Source of the DNA: Nitrospinota bacterium
GTDB lineage: Bacteria > Nitrospinota_A > UBA7883 > JACRGQ01
DNA: 56,619 bases
Direction: 5' to 3'
NCBI GenBank assembly: GCA_029881495.1
Contig: JAOUMJ010000018.1
Coordinates: 1 to 56,619, forward strand
Made by a program: the position numbers and the translations under genes. A model generated the notes under the pieces. It was not told where the DNA came from. It did not search any database and worked only from the letters and a program-made list of their open reading frames with translations. Positions 25,925 through 36,120 of the stretch are shown here, in pieces. Every line of letters begins with the position of its first letter. Positions within the stretch are counted from its first letter, which is position 1.

Positions 25925-28339
25925 ATGGATTATGAAACTGGAAAAATAAATTTAATCAAATTAGGAAGTGATTATTCTGCATCAAACAGAAATGAAGCTT
26001 CAACAAGATTTCACCTAATTGATCGCCTTTTTTGTGAATGCTTAGGCTGGGAAAGGGAAGACTGCTCACTGGAAGAATCTTATGCTGGTGAGTTTACAGA
26101 TTACACCTTCAAAATCAGCAGTAGAAGAGTCCTAGTTGTTGAAGCCAAGAAGGAAGGTGATTATTTCGAGGTCAGTGTTGAAAAAATTAGAAAAAAAGAA
26201 TACTTAATTTCGACTTTATGCAAAGACAATCCTAACCTCAAGAAAGCAATAAACCAAACAATTAGCTATTGCCAAGCTAGAGGCGTTCCGGTCGGATGCG
26301 TTTGTAATGGACCTCAGATCGTAATATTTATTGCATGCAGAACAGATGGCATATCTCCTCTAGAGGGTCGAGCAGTAGTTTTTGTTTCATTTGACCATAT
26401 GATAGATAACTCTTTAAAACTATGGAATTTCATGTCCAAGGAGGGCATAAAAGATGAAAGAATCATTTTTCATTTACTAGAAAAACCTCTACCTGTTGTA
26501 CCTAATAAGCTTTCAAGTAGGTTGCTAAACTATCCTGGTCTTAAAAACAGAAATAGCTTTCAAATTGATTTACAAATGTTAAGCGATATCGTACTTGAAG
26601 ATATGCCAAACACAAAATCAATGGAAAAAGAGTTTCTCTCGTACTGTTACTGTCCGAGTGGAGCACTTTCTCAACATGCAATGATTAGCAAATCTCTTTT
26701 GAGGGCACGACATACTGCGCTGTTTAGTTCTGATATTAAAGCTCCAAAAATTGAACAAATTAGTGGAAAAAAGGGAATTGCAGATAATTTTATTGCTGAA
26801 AGCATCAGCAAACGTCCAATTTTGCTGATTGGCTCTGTTGGCTCTGGAAAAACGATGTTTACTAGACATTTGATTAATATTGAAGCATCAGAAATATTTG
26901 AAAAAGCCATCACTCTACACTTAGACCTTGGTGAAACAGCAATACTTGGCAGAGATATAAAAGGCAGTATTGTAGATATTATAATCAAGCAACTTATAGA
27001 AATATACAATATTGACATATTCGAAGATACCAACATTAGGAAAATTTACCCAGATGAGATCAAGAGGTTCGATAAATCAATATATGGAAAACTTAAAAAA
27101 ACAAACGACCTTACGTTTGTTAAAAAAGAAATTGAAATGCTCGAAAAACTTACCTCTCAAACCGAGAAGCATCTTAAAAATTCATTAACATTCTATTCCA
27201 ACGTTAACAGGAAACAAGTTATTATCTTCCTTGATAATATTGATCAGAGATCTGAAGATGATCAGCAATCTGCATTTCTAGTTGCCCAAGAACTAGCGGC
27301 TAACTGGAAATGCACGGTATACTTAGCCTTAAGACCAGAAACATTTCATCGATCTGTAAAATCTGGTGCACTAGATGCTTATCATCCAAAAGCATTTTCT
27401 ATTGCTCCACCTCGAATTGACGATGTAATTGAAAAAAGGTTAAATTTTGCACTCCAAATTCTAAGGAAAAAACTAATTAGTCGCGATGAAACACTGAATA
27501 CACTGTTTGACGTAAATTATTCAAAAATGGAAATAATCATAAAATCATTTAAAACAACATTGCTACGAAAAAAAGATACAGTTGAGGCTATAGATAATAT
27601 ATCCGGTGGAAATGTTCGAAAAGCTTTAGGATTTGTAAAAACCTTTTTTTGCAGCGGACATGTAGATACTGAAAAAATAGTTGCTAAGGGAGAAGGGTAT
27701 TCCGTCCCACTCCATGAATTCTTAAGGGCCATTATCTTTGGGGACTCCATCTATTACAATCCAGAAAGCTCACCAATAGCTAATTTATTTGATGCTACTA
27801 GGAATGATCCAAAAGAGCACTTTTTAATACCAGTTTTGTTATCAATACTTAATTCTCTTACATCTTCAAACAGTGAAGATGGATTTATCAACATGAGTAA
27901 AGTTATTGAAAGCTCACAAGGAATAGGCCTTACACCAACACAAATTAATGAAACAATCAACAGATGTATTAAGTATAGTTTGTTAAAATCATCTGGTTCA
28001 TCTGATAAAAATGAAGAGGAACCTATCGCTGTCAGGATTACTACTGTTGGTGAGTATCATAGGAAAAAGCTTCTATTACTATTTGTTTATTATGACGCCA
28101 TAATTGTTGACACCCCCATCTTAGATCACAGCTTTAAAAGTCAAATTAAAGACGAACAAACAATACTTGGTAGATTGAATCGTTGTGATATATTTTGCGA
28201 TTACTTAGACCTAATGTGGGAACAGAGCAATCTACCTACGGATGTCTTTGATTGGAAAATCTATTCTAATGCCATTAGGAATAATATATATACTATAAGG
28301 AGAGAACTTTCGTCCCATAGAGCGCAGAAAAATGATTAA
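25925..28339 (+). CDS. Putative defence protein: PD-(D/E)XK nuclease fused to P-loop NTPase
   Basis: This is an 804-residue protein. The N-terminus (about 20-135) resembles the HsdR-type nuclease domain: Glu24 in NEASTRFHLID, Asp59 in EFTDYTF, Glu73-x-Lys75 in VVEAKKE, the QxxxY motif QTISY (111-115) and CNG (127-129). The middle is a P-loop NTPase with Walker A GSVGSGKT (303-310) and Walker B VIIFLDNID (432-440), then an arginine-containing LALRPETF (467-474). The C-terminus is helical and may contain winged-helix segments. It is AT-rich (two counted 60-base lines are 38% and 30% G+C) and differs from its neighbours. A single-gene anti-phage or plasmid-defence role is inferred. There is no obvious Shine-Dalgarno before ATG 25925. 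Confidence 0.75.
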   Translation: MDYETGKINLIKLGSDYSASNRNEASTRFHLIDRLFCECLGWEREDCSLEESYAGEFTDYTFKISSRRVLVVEAKKEGDYFEVSVEKIRKKEYLISTLCKDNPNLKKAINQTISYCQARGVPVGCVCNGPQIVIFIACRTDGISPLEGRAVVFVSFDHMIDNSLKLWNFMSKEGIKDERIIFHLLEKPLPVVPNKLSSRLLNYPGLKNRNSFQIDLQMLSDIVLEDMPNTKSMEKEFLSYCYCPSGALSQHAMISKSLLRARHTALFSSDIKAPKIEQISGKKGIADNFIAESISKRPILLIGSVGSGKTMFTRHLINIEASEIFEKAITLHLDLGETAILGRDIKGSIVDIIIKQLIEIYNIDIFEDTNIRKIYPDEIKRFDKSIYGKLKKTNDLTFVKKEIEMLEKLTSQTEKHLKNSLTFYSNVNRKQVIIFLDNIDQRSEDDQQSAFLVAQELAANWKCTVYLALRPETFHRSVKSGALDAYHPKAFSIAPPRIDDVIEKRLNFALQILRKKLISRDETLNTLFDVNYSKMEIIIKSFKTTLLRKKDTVEAIDNISGGNVRKALGFVKTFFCSGHVDTEKIVAKGEGYSVPLHEFLRAIIFGDSIYYNPESSPIANLFDATRNDPKEHFLIPVLLSILNSLTSSNSEDGFINMSKVIESSQGIGLTPTQINETINRCIKYSLLKSSGSSDKNEEEPIAVRITTVGEYHRKKLLLLFVYYDAIIVDTPILDHSFKSQIKDEQTILGRLNRCDIFCDYLDLMWEQSNLPTDVFDWKIYSNAIRNNIYTIRRELSSHRAQKND

Positions 28340-28386
28340 TTAGAATTATACCTGCATTAACAAGTAGGAGTGCTCTCCCTTAAAGG

Positions 28387-29868
28387 CTATAGTAACACTC
28401 GTTTGATGGCGGAGAGCCAGCCGGAGTAGAGGGCGTCGCGTTTCGCGTTGTCCATCGACGGGATGAAGCGTTTCTCGGATTTCCATAGGTCGCGGATCTC
28501 ATCGAGCGAACCATATACCCCCGTCTGCAATCCGGCAAGGAACGCCGCGCCGAGTGCGGTCGTCTCCGTTATCACCGGGCGGTCAACCTCCGCGCCTGAA
28601 ATATCGGCAAGGAACTGCGATAGCCAGTCGTTCTTCACCATCCCGCCGTCAACTCGTATAACCGGAGGTCTAGCGGCGCCGTCCATTACAAGCGCTTCAA
28701 TCAAATCCCTGCTCTGGTAGCAGACCGCTTCCAATCCGGCGCGGACGATATGCTCCTTCGTGCTGTCTCGCGTGAGACCGAAGATCGCGCCTCGCGCGTC
28801 CGGATCCCAGTGCGGAGCGCCAAGCCCGGTGAACGCAGGGACAAGATAAACGCCACCCGTACCATCAACCGATCTTGCCATCGCTTCGGTCTCGCTCGCG
28901 TTTGCGAAGAGTTTCATCTTATCGCGCATCCACTGCACGGTCGTCCCTGCGTTGAATATCGAACCCTCCATCGCGTATACGACTTTCCCGTCGAGGCGAT
29001 AGCCGACCGTCGTAAGCAGGCGGTTCTTCGACGCGACCCCCTTCTCACCCGTATTGATTATCATGAAACAGCCGGTGCCGTATGTGCTCTTCACCATCCC
29101 CGGCTCGAAACAGCACTGCCCGAAAAGGGCCGCCTGCTGGTCACCCGCCATCCCGCCAATCGGGATCTCCGCTCCGAGGAGCGACGCGTCGGTCGTGCCG
29201 AAATCGGCGGCGTTATCGAGAACATCCGGCAACAGCTTTTCCGGAACATTGAAGATCTTCAACAGCTCCCCGTCCCACTCCTGCGTATGGATATTGAAGA
29301 GCGACGTGCGCGCCGCGTTTGTAGCGTCTGTCGCGTGGCTCTTTCCTCCGGTGAGACGCCAAAGGAGGAAAGTGTCGATAGTGCCGAATGCAAGCTCCCC
29401 CGCATCGGCCCTCTTCCGTGCGCCCGGGACGTTATCGAGGATCCATGCTATTTTTGTCGCCGAGAAGTAGGGATCGACGACCAGCCCGGCCTTTGCGCGG
29501 ATGGTCTCCTCATGCCCGCCTTCTACGAGCTTTCGGCAAATCTCGGCTGTCCGCCTGTCCTGCCAGACTATCGCCTTATGAATCGGCTTTCCTGTTTTCC
29601 TCTCCCATATGACGGTCGTCTCCCGCTGATTCGTTATCCCGATAGCGGTAATATCCTTTGCCTTGACCGATTTCGTTGAAAGCGCTTTCCAGCAGACTTC
29701 AAGAGTGGTATTCCAGATCTCTTCCGGGTCGTGCTCCACCCAGCCGTCGCGGGGGAAATACTGCATGAACTCCTTCTGATCCTGCGATACCAGGTTTGCG
29801 TAGCCGTCGAAGAGAATAGCGCGGCTGCTGGTCGTCCCCTGGTCGATGGCAAGTATATAGTCCGGCAT
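28387..29868 (-). CDS. glpK: Glycerol kinase
   Basis: This is a 493-residue FGGY-family kinase that makes glycerol-3-phosphate from glycerol and ATP. The signature blocks are all present: N-terminal [17 protein letters not shown], the substrate-binding NQRETT and [28 protein letters not shown] and the C-terminal [18 protein letters not shown]. The length is normal. It acts in the cytoplasm. No glycerol facilitator or glpD gene is adjacent. It is G+C-rich compared with the preceding AT-rich gene (57% and 68% in two counted lines). Confidence 0.98.
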   Translation of the reverse strand: MPDYILAIDQGTTSSRAILFDGYANLVSQDQKEFMQYFPRDGWVEHDPEEIWNTTLEVCWKALSTKSVKAKDITAIGITNQRETTVIWERKTGKPIHKAIVWQDRRTAEICRKLVEGGHEETIRAKAGLVVDPYFSATKIAWILDNVPGARKRADAGELAFGTIDTFLLWRLTGGKSHATDATNAARTSLFNIHTQEWDGELLKIFNVPEKLLPDVLDNAADFGTTDASLLGAEIPIGGMAGDQQAALFGQCCFEPGMVKSTYGTGCFMIINTGEKGVASKNRLLTTVGYRLDGKVVYAMEGSIFNAGTTVQWMRDKMKLFANASETEAMARSVDGTGGVYLVPAFTGLGAPHWDPDARGAIFGLTRDSTKEHIVRAGLEAVCYQSRDLIEALVMDGAARPPVIRVDGGMVKNDWLSQFLADISGAEVDRPVITETTALGAAFLAGLQTGVYGSLDEIRDLWKSEKRFIPSMDNAKRDALYSGWLSAIKRVLL

Positions 29869-29948
29869 GAATAAATCGTATCACAGACGGAAACGAAACG
29901 CAGTCCCGCCCTTGTCAGGCGCCCCGGAAAGCGTTATGGAACCAGACG

Positions 29949-31259
29949 CTAAATAAGGAAGCGCTGAAAGATAACCGCAAGACCGAGAAAGGCGAAGAAT
30001 CCTACGATATCGGTGATCGTGGTGAGGATGATGCTTGAACTTTGCGCTGGATCAAGGCGGAGGCTTTTCATGGCTATCGGGATGAACGCCCCGGCGAATC
30101 CGGCAACCACCAGGTTGATCAGCATGCCAAGACCGATGACGAATCCGAGCATCGGGTTCGACTTCCAGAACCACGCGACGAGCCCTGTAACTATACCGAC
30201 TACCACGCCGTTGATAAGGCCGATGGTCGACTCCTTTATGATAAGGGCCTTCACCTTGGCAGGAGGTATCTCGCGCATTACTATCCCCCTCATTACAACG
30301 GCAAGCGATTGCGCCCCCGCGTTCCCCCCCTGCCCGGCTACGACAGGGAGATAGATAGCCAAGACTGTTATCTTCGCGATGATATCCTCAAACAGCGAGA
30401 CTACTGACGCGGCGAGAAACGCAGTAGCAAGATTGATATGGAGCCAGGGGAGGCGGCTTTTTATCGAATCCTTGATGGGAGAGAAAGCCCTCTCATGACC
30501 GCTTGCGCCGACCATTTTCTGGATATCCTCCGTGGTGGATTCCTTTATCTCCTTTATAAGATTTTCCGTCTTGATGATGCCGAGGAGTCTTTTGTTTGCG
30601 TCGACAACCGGCGCGGCAAAAAAATGATGCTCCTTCAGCTTTGCCAATATTTCTGAACTGTCGGCAAAGCAGTCGATAGCTAGAACATCCGTGCGCATAT
30701 GCTGAGCGAGCTTGTCCGTCCCGTGGGCGAGAAGCATGTCGCGCATGTTCATAACCCCTTTGAGGTGATTTCCTTCATCCACGACATATATATACGAATC
30801 GGGAAAACCTTTTGCCGACAGCCTTCGAATCTTCTGAATTGCGTCGCGCTGCAGGACGTTTTCGTTAAACGCTATTACCTTTGTCGTCATCAGCCTTCCG
30901 GCGCTCCCTTCTGGATAGGTTAGAAGCTCCTGTATCTCGCTTTTCTTTTTCTCGTCGATGATCCCCAGGAGAACTTCCCTTTTCTCGGAAGAGACCTGCA
31001 TCAGGATCGAAGTTGTTTTCTCGGAATCAAGATAGGCGGTTATCTGCGCGAAATTGGCCTCAGGCAGGCGCTCCATCAGCGAAGCGGCGTATGAGTCATT
31101 CAGATATTTCATTGCTTCGGCTACAACCGAAGCCGGGAGGAACTTGAATATTTCGATCGCATCCTCTTCCGGCATTGTTTCCAGCGTCCTCGCCGCGGCG
31201 ACCGGATCCTGCTGAAAATACTTTTGCGTGACAGATACAAAGGCCTGATTTTTTTTCAT
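29949..31259 (-). CDS. mgtE: MgtE-type magnesium transporter
   Basis: This is a 436-residue protein. The N-terminal superhelical MgtE_N domain (about 15-125; DAIEIFKFLPASVVAEAMKY, SAGRLMTTKV) is followed by two CBS domains (about 128-250), a connecting helix, and five membrane helices. The pore-helix motif VVAGQGGNAGAQS and the C-terminal TTITDIVGFFAFLG with its conserved Asp are present. MgtE is a Mg2+-selective channel gated by intracellular Mg2+ through the N and CBS domains. The protein is slightly shorter than the usual 450 residues. No Mg2+ riboswitch is visible in the short upstream region. Confidence 0.96.
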   Translation of the reverse strand: MKKNQAFVSVTQKYFQQDPVAAARTLETMPEEDAIEIFKFLPASVVAEAMKYLNDSYAASLMERLPEANFAQITAYLDSEKTTSILMQVSSEKREVLLGIIDEKKKSEIQELLTYPEGSAGRLMTTKVIAFNENVLQRDAIQKIRRLSAKGFPDSYIYVVDEGNHLKGVMNMRDMLLAHGTDKLAQHMRTDVLAIDCFADSSEILAKLKEHHFFAAPVVDANKRLLGIIKTENLIKEIKESTTEDIQKMVGASGHERAFSPIKDSIKSRLPWLHINLATAFLAASVVSLFEDIIAKITVLAIYLPVVAGQGGNAGAQSLAVVMRGIVMREIPPAKVKALIIKESTIGLINGVVVGIVTGLVAWFWKSNPMLGFVIGLGMLINLVVAGFAGAFIPIAMKSLRLDPAQSSSIILTTITDIVGFFAFLGLAVIFQRFLI

Positions 31260-31447
31260 TTTACTCTCTATTGCCAGCCGGGATTTTCAACATCGGTCCG
31301 TCAAAGCACATGATAACCGATTTGTGAAACGCAATCACCTTCCGCCGGGCTTGCGATATAAGGATCCATATTTTATTTTCTGCCGGATATCCCTTATACT
31401 CTGTTAAGCAAGCAAATATTCTAAATACTATCTATGAAGATCGGCAA

Positions 31448-32629
31448 ATGAAAATAATAGAAGATTTTATAAAGAAAGAATCCTCCAGCGGCATTATTCT
31501 GATAATTGTCACAATTCTGGCACTTATACTGAAAAACTCCCCACTTTCGGATATGTACGAATCTTTTCTCCATACACCTGTTGAGGTCCGCTTCGGAGCG
31601 CTTCACATAGACAAACATCTATATCACTGGATAAATGATGGCCTGATGGCAATATTTTTCCTTCTTGTAGGAATAGAAGTAAAAAGAGAAATTCTTGAAG
31701 GTCACCTCTCTTCCTTTTCACAGCTGGCGCTGCCCGGGTTTGCCGCCGCGGGGGGCATGATAGTCCCCGCTCTCATATACGCATCATTCAATTATTCCGA
31801 TCCTGTTGCCTTGGCCGGGTGGGCTATACCTACCGCCACCGATATTGCTTTCGCGCTCGGCATTCTTTCTCTTCTTGGCGACAGGGTACCTATCTCGCTG
31901 AAAATATTCCTTATGGCGCTAGCCATTATAGACGATCTTGGAGCAATACTTATAATCGCAATTCTTTACACGACCGACCTCTCCCTACTCTCCATCACCT
32001 GTGCCGCGAGCGCCCTTGCTGTTCTTATCTCTTTAAATTGGCTGGGTGTCGTCAAAAAAACCGCCTATTTCATAGTCGGAGTGGCGCTATGGGTTAGCGT
32101 ATTAAAATCTGGGGTGCATGCCACACTTGCGGGGGTAGCCCTCGCTTTCACATTACCCCTTAGAGGTACCGGAGAAAATGGCGTCGCGCGTTCGCCCGCT
32201 ATAGAAGTTGAACACGACCTTCATTTTTGGGTGGCATTTTTCATTCTTCCTCTTTTTGCATTTGTGAATGCTGGGGTTACGCTTGGGAACATATCGCTTG
32301 AACAGATGGCCGGCCCTGTTCCTCTCGGAATAATGCTTGGCCTGTTTTTCGGGAAACAGGTTGGCGTATTCGGATTTACCTGGCTGTCGATAAAACTCGG
32401 CTTCGCACAACTTCCAAAAGGAGCCAATTGGATAAATCTATACGGTGTTTCCGTTCTAACAGGCATCGGTTTCACGATGAGCCTGTTTATAGACTCGCTT
32501 GCTTTCGAAGATGACCACACCTTCCTTTTCACCGACAAACTTGCCATATTGCTCGGCTCCTTCTTTTCGGCTGTGGTCGGCTATCTTATTATCCGAGCAG
32601 GGAGCATAAAGGGGAAAATAGAAAAATGA
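31448..32629 (+). CDS. nhaA: Na+/H+ antiporter NhaA
   Basis: This is a 393-residue inner-membrane antiporter that exchanges internal Na+ (or Li+) for protons. Conserved residues match E. coli NhaA: Thr131-Asp132 in PTATDIAFALG, the transport pair Asp162-Asp163 in AIIDDLGAI, and the lysine in FGKQVGVF. About 11-12 hydrophobic segments are evident, and the C-terminal block NLYGVSVLTGIGFTMSLFI is typical. The start at ATG 31448 has a weak ribosome site. It is divergent from mgtE. Expression and pH regulation cannot be seen. Confidence 0.97.
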   Translation: MKIIEDFIKKESSSGIILIIVTILALILKNSPLSDMYESFLHTPVEVRFGALHIDKHLYHWINDGLMAIFFLLVGIEVKREILEGHLSSFSQLALPGFAAAGGMIVPALIYASFNYSDPVALAGWAIPTATDIAFALGILSLLGDRVPISLKIFLMALAIIDDLGAILIIAILYTTDLSLLSITCAASALAVLISLNWLGVVKKTAYFIVGVALWVSVLKSGVHATLAGVALAFTLPLRGTGENGVARSPAIEVEHDLHFWVAFFILPLFAFVNAGVTLGNISLEQMAGPVPLGIMLGLFFGKQVGVFGFTWLSIKLGFAQLPKGANWINLYGVSVLTGIGFTMSLFIDSLAFEDDHTFLFTDKLAILLGSFFSAVVGYLIIRAGSIKGKIEK

Positions 32630-32686
32630 AAATAACCGGTTTTTCCCAACAGAGATTTGCCATATTTGAGGTTAAAATATATAGCT

Positions 32687-33268
32687 ATGGAAAGACCAAA
32701 AGGGATACCGGCGGACAAGGCGCTTGAGATACTCCTCACTGGAAACAGGCACTTCGTAGAGAACCATCAGGAAAATGCAAGCCGCGCGAGTACCGTCGTG
32801 CGCAAGCTCGACCAGGAGCAGCGGCCTCTGGCGGTCATAGTAGGCTGTTCAGACGCGCGCGTTCCCCCTGACGTTATCTTCGATACCCATCTTGGGGATC
32901 TCTTTACCATCCGCACGGCCGGTCATGTCATAGGAGCCGTTTCGCTAGGAACAGTTGAGTACGCTGTGATGGTTCTTGGCGTAAACCTTGTTGTCGTGCT
33001 AGGTCATGGCTACTGCGGAGCTGTGACATCCGCTCTTTCCGACGCCGAAACTATCGGACTTGCGCCAGTGCTGGCGCCGATTCGCGAAATAGTGGAAAAA
33101 GCTGGAGGAAATATGACAGTTGACGACGCGGTACGTCTGAATGCCCGTCACACCGCAGAACTGTTAAAATCATCACGCCCCGCCTTTCAAAAAATGATGA
33201 GCGACGGTACGCTTAAGATAGTTGCTACTTACTACGACCTGAATACAGGGAAAGTGGAAATTCTATAA
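32687..33268 (+). CDS. Beta-class carbonic anhydrase
   Basis: The protein has 193 residues from the ATG at 32687 (GAGG at 32668-32671, rather distant; an in-frame TTG at 32657 is possible). The zinc ligands Cys54 in VGCSDARVPP, His107 and Cys110 in LGHGYCGAV, and the Asp56-Arg58 dyad are all present. The enzyme interconverts CO2 and bicarbonate. No signal peptide is visible, so it should be cytoplasmic. It lies 57 bases after nhaA on the same strand and may share its transcript; together they could help pH and ion balance, which is inference. Confidence 0.94.
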   Translation: MERPKGIPADKALEILLTGNRHFVENHQENASRASTVVRKLDQEQRPLAVIVGCSDARVPPDVIFDTHLGDLFTIRTAGHVIGAVSLGTVEYAVMVLGVNLVVVLGHGYCGAVTSALSDAETIGLAPVLAPIREIVEKAGGNMTVDDAVRLNARHTAELLKSSRPAFQKMMSDGTLKIVATYYDLNTGKVEIL

Positions 33269-33408
33269 TCATAAGGCCAATTGAGTTTTGACAACCTGCT
33301 ACTTTTAACCATCGCTATCAGCGATCTAACACGAGGTTCCAGTTCCCTGCAAACTCGAGTTATCGTCATCGCCAGCGGTAATTTGAGCTCTCCATGATTT
33401 CGAGAGTA

Positions 33409-36120
33409 TCAGCTATATCTACCCAAAGCTTCCATAAGTTTGGCTTTTCTTATTGGTTTTGTGAGATGGTCATCACAACCGGCTTCCCTGCTCTTGGTTT
33501 CATGCTCCATTAGCGCGTGAGCCGTCAGCGCCAGGATGGGGGTACGCTTCATTTTTTCCCTGCTTTCCCATTCACGGATCTTTTTAGTCGCAGTAAGTCC
33601 GTCCATCACCGGCATCTCAATATCCATCAACACAAGATCGTATTTCCCTGAAGTGAATTTATCAAATGCGATCTGTCCGTTTTCAGCTATATCTATTTTA
33701 TGTTGTGTGCTTTTAAGGTATGCGAGGACAAGATTTCTGTTGTCCAAGTTGTCCTCTACTAGAAGAATTGCCAGATCGCGCATGCCTTCTCTCTCTCCAG
33801 CACTCTCCTTCGTCTCCACAACCGACATTTTCACCTTGCCGGAACTGGCCTTGTTCAAATCGAATATGGCGTTGAAAATAAAATCACTCCCCTTGCCGAC
33901 TTCACTCTTAAGACCTATTTCGCCCCCCATCAAATTGATAAGAGTCTTGGAAATTGTCAGCCCAAGCCCCGTGCCACCATATTTTCGTGTCACACTGGCA
34001 TCGGCTTGCGAGAATGCGTTGAAAATCGAATTCTGCATTTCAGGCGGAATGCCTATCCCTTCATCCTTTACCGAAAAGAGAAGATCTGCTTTATCATTCA
34101 CTAATCGATTGATCTGCACTGTTATGCTGATGGCCCCCTTTTCCGTAAATTTCACCGCGTTACCAAGCAGATTAATGAGTATCTGCTGGAGACGCATGGA
34201 GTCACCTAGCAATTTGCGCGGCACATCCGGCTCTATGGAGTAGGCTATTTCCAGTTTTTTCTCTCTTGCGCGGAATTTCATTATCTCCACAACATGCAAG
34301 ACGATCTCGCCAAGATCGAATCCGTTGTTCTCAAGCTCCAGATGACCTGCCTCTATTTTCGAGATATCTAGAATATCGTTGATGATCCCAAGAAGATTTT
34401 CTCCTGCGTTTTTAAACGTGTTTATGTAGTTTTTCTGAACCTCTGTAAGCTCGGTTTCAGACAGCAAGTCTGCCATCCCTATAATGGCATTCATTGGGGT
34501 CCTTATCTCATGGCTCATGCTTGCGAGAAATTCGCTTTTTGCCTTTGTGGCTGTTTCGGCCTCCCTTGCAAAACTTTCGGCTTCTTCCTTCGCTTTCTGA
34601 GCTTCTTCGCGCAAGCCTTCAGAGATTAAAAGTGTGTGTTTCAAATCGGCGGCATAGCTTTCTGCCGCTTTCCTTGCTTCGATGATCTCCTGCTCAGCTT
34701 TCTTCTGTTCAGAAATGTCCGAAACTATTCCCAGAAACAATCGCTTGTCATCCAAAATCATCTCGCTTACCGCCAGAGATATCGGAAAAGTAGAACCATC
34801 CTTGCGAAGCCCCACAACTTCGCGCCCTATCCCGATTATTTTCTTTACGCCAGTGTTGCGGTAATTAGCCAGATAGCCGTCATGACTCCCCCGATACGGC
34901 TCTGGCATGAGCATCTTGATATTTTTCCCGACAACTTCGGCGGCAGTATAACCGAATATCCTTTCCGCGCCTGGATTAAAGGTTTCCGCGATCCCATTTT
35001 CATTGATCGTAATAATGCCGTTTAACGCCATATTTACAATCGTAGAAAAACGTTTCTCGCTTTCACGCAATTCCCCGGTCATTCTTTGAGCCATCCTTAA
35101 CGAACGCCCTTGCGATGTCACCACACTCCAGGTGAATGCGAAGATAAGGATGCTGAAAATTACACCGCCAGTAGCGGCTATTACAGGCTTGGTGAAATCC
35201 AGGCTTTTCATGAACTTTTTATTGCTAAAATACTTCAACGTCCATTCATGCCCGGCAATTTCTACAATCTCTTGTATGCTGAAAACCGGGGATACATCAT
35301 GAGTCAATATCTCGTCCGAATCAAACATTAGGGAAGAAGGCTCTGGATCCTTTCCGTCAAAAATATGCACATCAATCAGGTCATATCCTGTGTCAAATAT
35401 ACCGACCATCAGATCATCTATCCTGAATGGGGCATATACATAACCGATTATCGCTTCTCTTCGCTCCTCCAAAGTTGAATTCGCCGGCATCGATTTATCG
35501 TACACCGGCAGAAACAACAATGTACCAGCCTGCACCTTTCCTTTAATTTCCTGCACAAGGGTCACCTTGCCGGAAAGCGTGGGGAGACCGGTATCCCGCG
35601 CATGCTCCATCGCTATTCGCCTTGTCGGATTTGAAAACATATCATAGCCAAATGCCTGGCGGTTACGCTCGTCAAAGGGTTCAAGGAAAATAATGCTTGT
35701 GTATATTTCTCTTTCCCCTTCCGGGCGAATTTTATAATCAGGAAAACCTTCCCCCCTTATTGCGACCAAATGCCCCTGCAAATCCTCCGGCTTGATAAAA
35801 ATGGACAAACCATAACCTTGAATACCTGGAAATATCTTCTCTAAACGTAAAGATTCAACAAAGGTCCTCCATCCCTCCCGTGTAACTTTGTCGGAAGCAT
35901 TGAAAAATGCGACGCCTCCCCGCAAGGCCTGCTCGTAAGTTTGCATACGATTTTTGACTGATCGGGTGTGTTCTCTAGCTATGTTTCTAAAAGCTTTTTC
36001 TGCCTCACGTTCCACTTCCTGGCTGGTGTATTTCCAGCCAAAATAAGTGATCAACAATCCGAACATGAGAACGAGTAGAGGCGTAATCCTCGATACATAT
36101 ATGGTTATGTTTTTTCTCAC
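33409..36120 (-). CDS. CHASE-domain hybrid histidine kinase, PAS-HisKA-HATPase-REC
   Basis: This is a 903-residue protein. Membrane helices at about 12-30 and 312-334 bracket a periplasmic CHASE domain (about 60-290; TRRIAMEHARDTGLPTLSGKV is characteristic). A PAS domain (about 355-470) and a coiled coil lead to the kinase core, with His537 in FLASMSHEIRTPMNAI, the N box NLLGNAVKFT, the G1 box DEGIGIP and the G2 box GTGLGLTI. The C-terminal receiver has Asp833 in VLMDIEMPVMDG. The extracellular ligand is probably a small molecule, but CHASE ligands cannot be predicted from sequence. No cognate regulator is adjacent. Confidence 0.94.
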   Translation of the reverse strand: MRKNITIYVSRITPLLVLMFGLLITYFGWKYTSQEVEREAEKAFRNIAREHTRSVKNRMQTYEQALRGGVAFFNASDKVTREGWRTFVESLRLEKIFPGIQGYGLSIFIKPEDLQGHLVAIRGEGFPDYKIRPEGEREIYTSIIFLEPFDERNRQAFGYDMFSNPTRRIAMEHARDTGLPTLSGKVTLVQEIKGKVQAGTLLFLPVYDKSMPANSTLEERREAIIGYVYAPFRIDDLMVGIFDTGYDLIDVHIFDGKDPEPSSLMFDSDEILTHDVSPVFSIQEIVEIAGHEWTLKYFSNKKFMKSLDFTKPVIAATGGVIFSILIFAFTWSVVTSQGRSLRMAQRMTGELRESEKRFSTIVNMALNGIITINENGIAETFNPGAERIFGYTAAEVVGKNIKMLMPEPYRGSHDGYLANYRNTGVKKIIGIGREVVGLRKDGSTFPISLAVSEMILDDKRLFLGIVSDISEQKKAEQEIIEARKAAESYAADLKHTLLISEGLREEAQKAKEEAESFAREAETATKAKSEFLASMSHEIRTPMNAIIGMADLLSETELTEVQKNYINTFKNAGENLLGIINDILDISKIEAGHLELENNGFDLGEIVLHVVEIMKFRAREKKLEIAYSIEPDVPRKLLGDSMRLQQILINLLGNAVKFTEKGAISITVQINRLVNDKADLLFSVKDEGIGIPPEMQNSIFNAFSQADASVTRKYGGTGLGLTISKTLINLMGGEIGLKSEVGKGSDFIFNAIFDLNKASSGKVKMSVVETKESAGEREGMRDLAILLVEDNLDNRNLVLAYLKSTQHKIDIAENGQIAFDKFTSGKYDLVLMDIEMPVMDGLTATKKIREWESREKMKRTPILALTAHALMEHETKSREAGCDDHLTKPIRKAKLMEALGRYS

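Noticed and set aside
28750-29679. 309-codon open frame on the plus strand
   Set aside because: It is wholly antisense to glpK, which shows every glycerol kinase motif; the long frame is a by-product of high G+C codons.
29869-31447. Mg2+-sensing riboswitch for mgtE
   Set aside because: The region between mgtE and nhaA (31260-31447) is short and shows no M-box-like architecture.
33536-34243. 235-codon plus-strand frame
   Set aside because: Antisense to the kinase core and receiver of the CHASE kinase, where motifs are complete.
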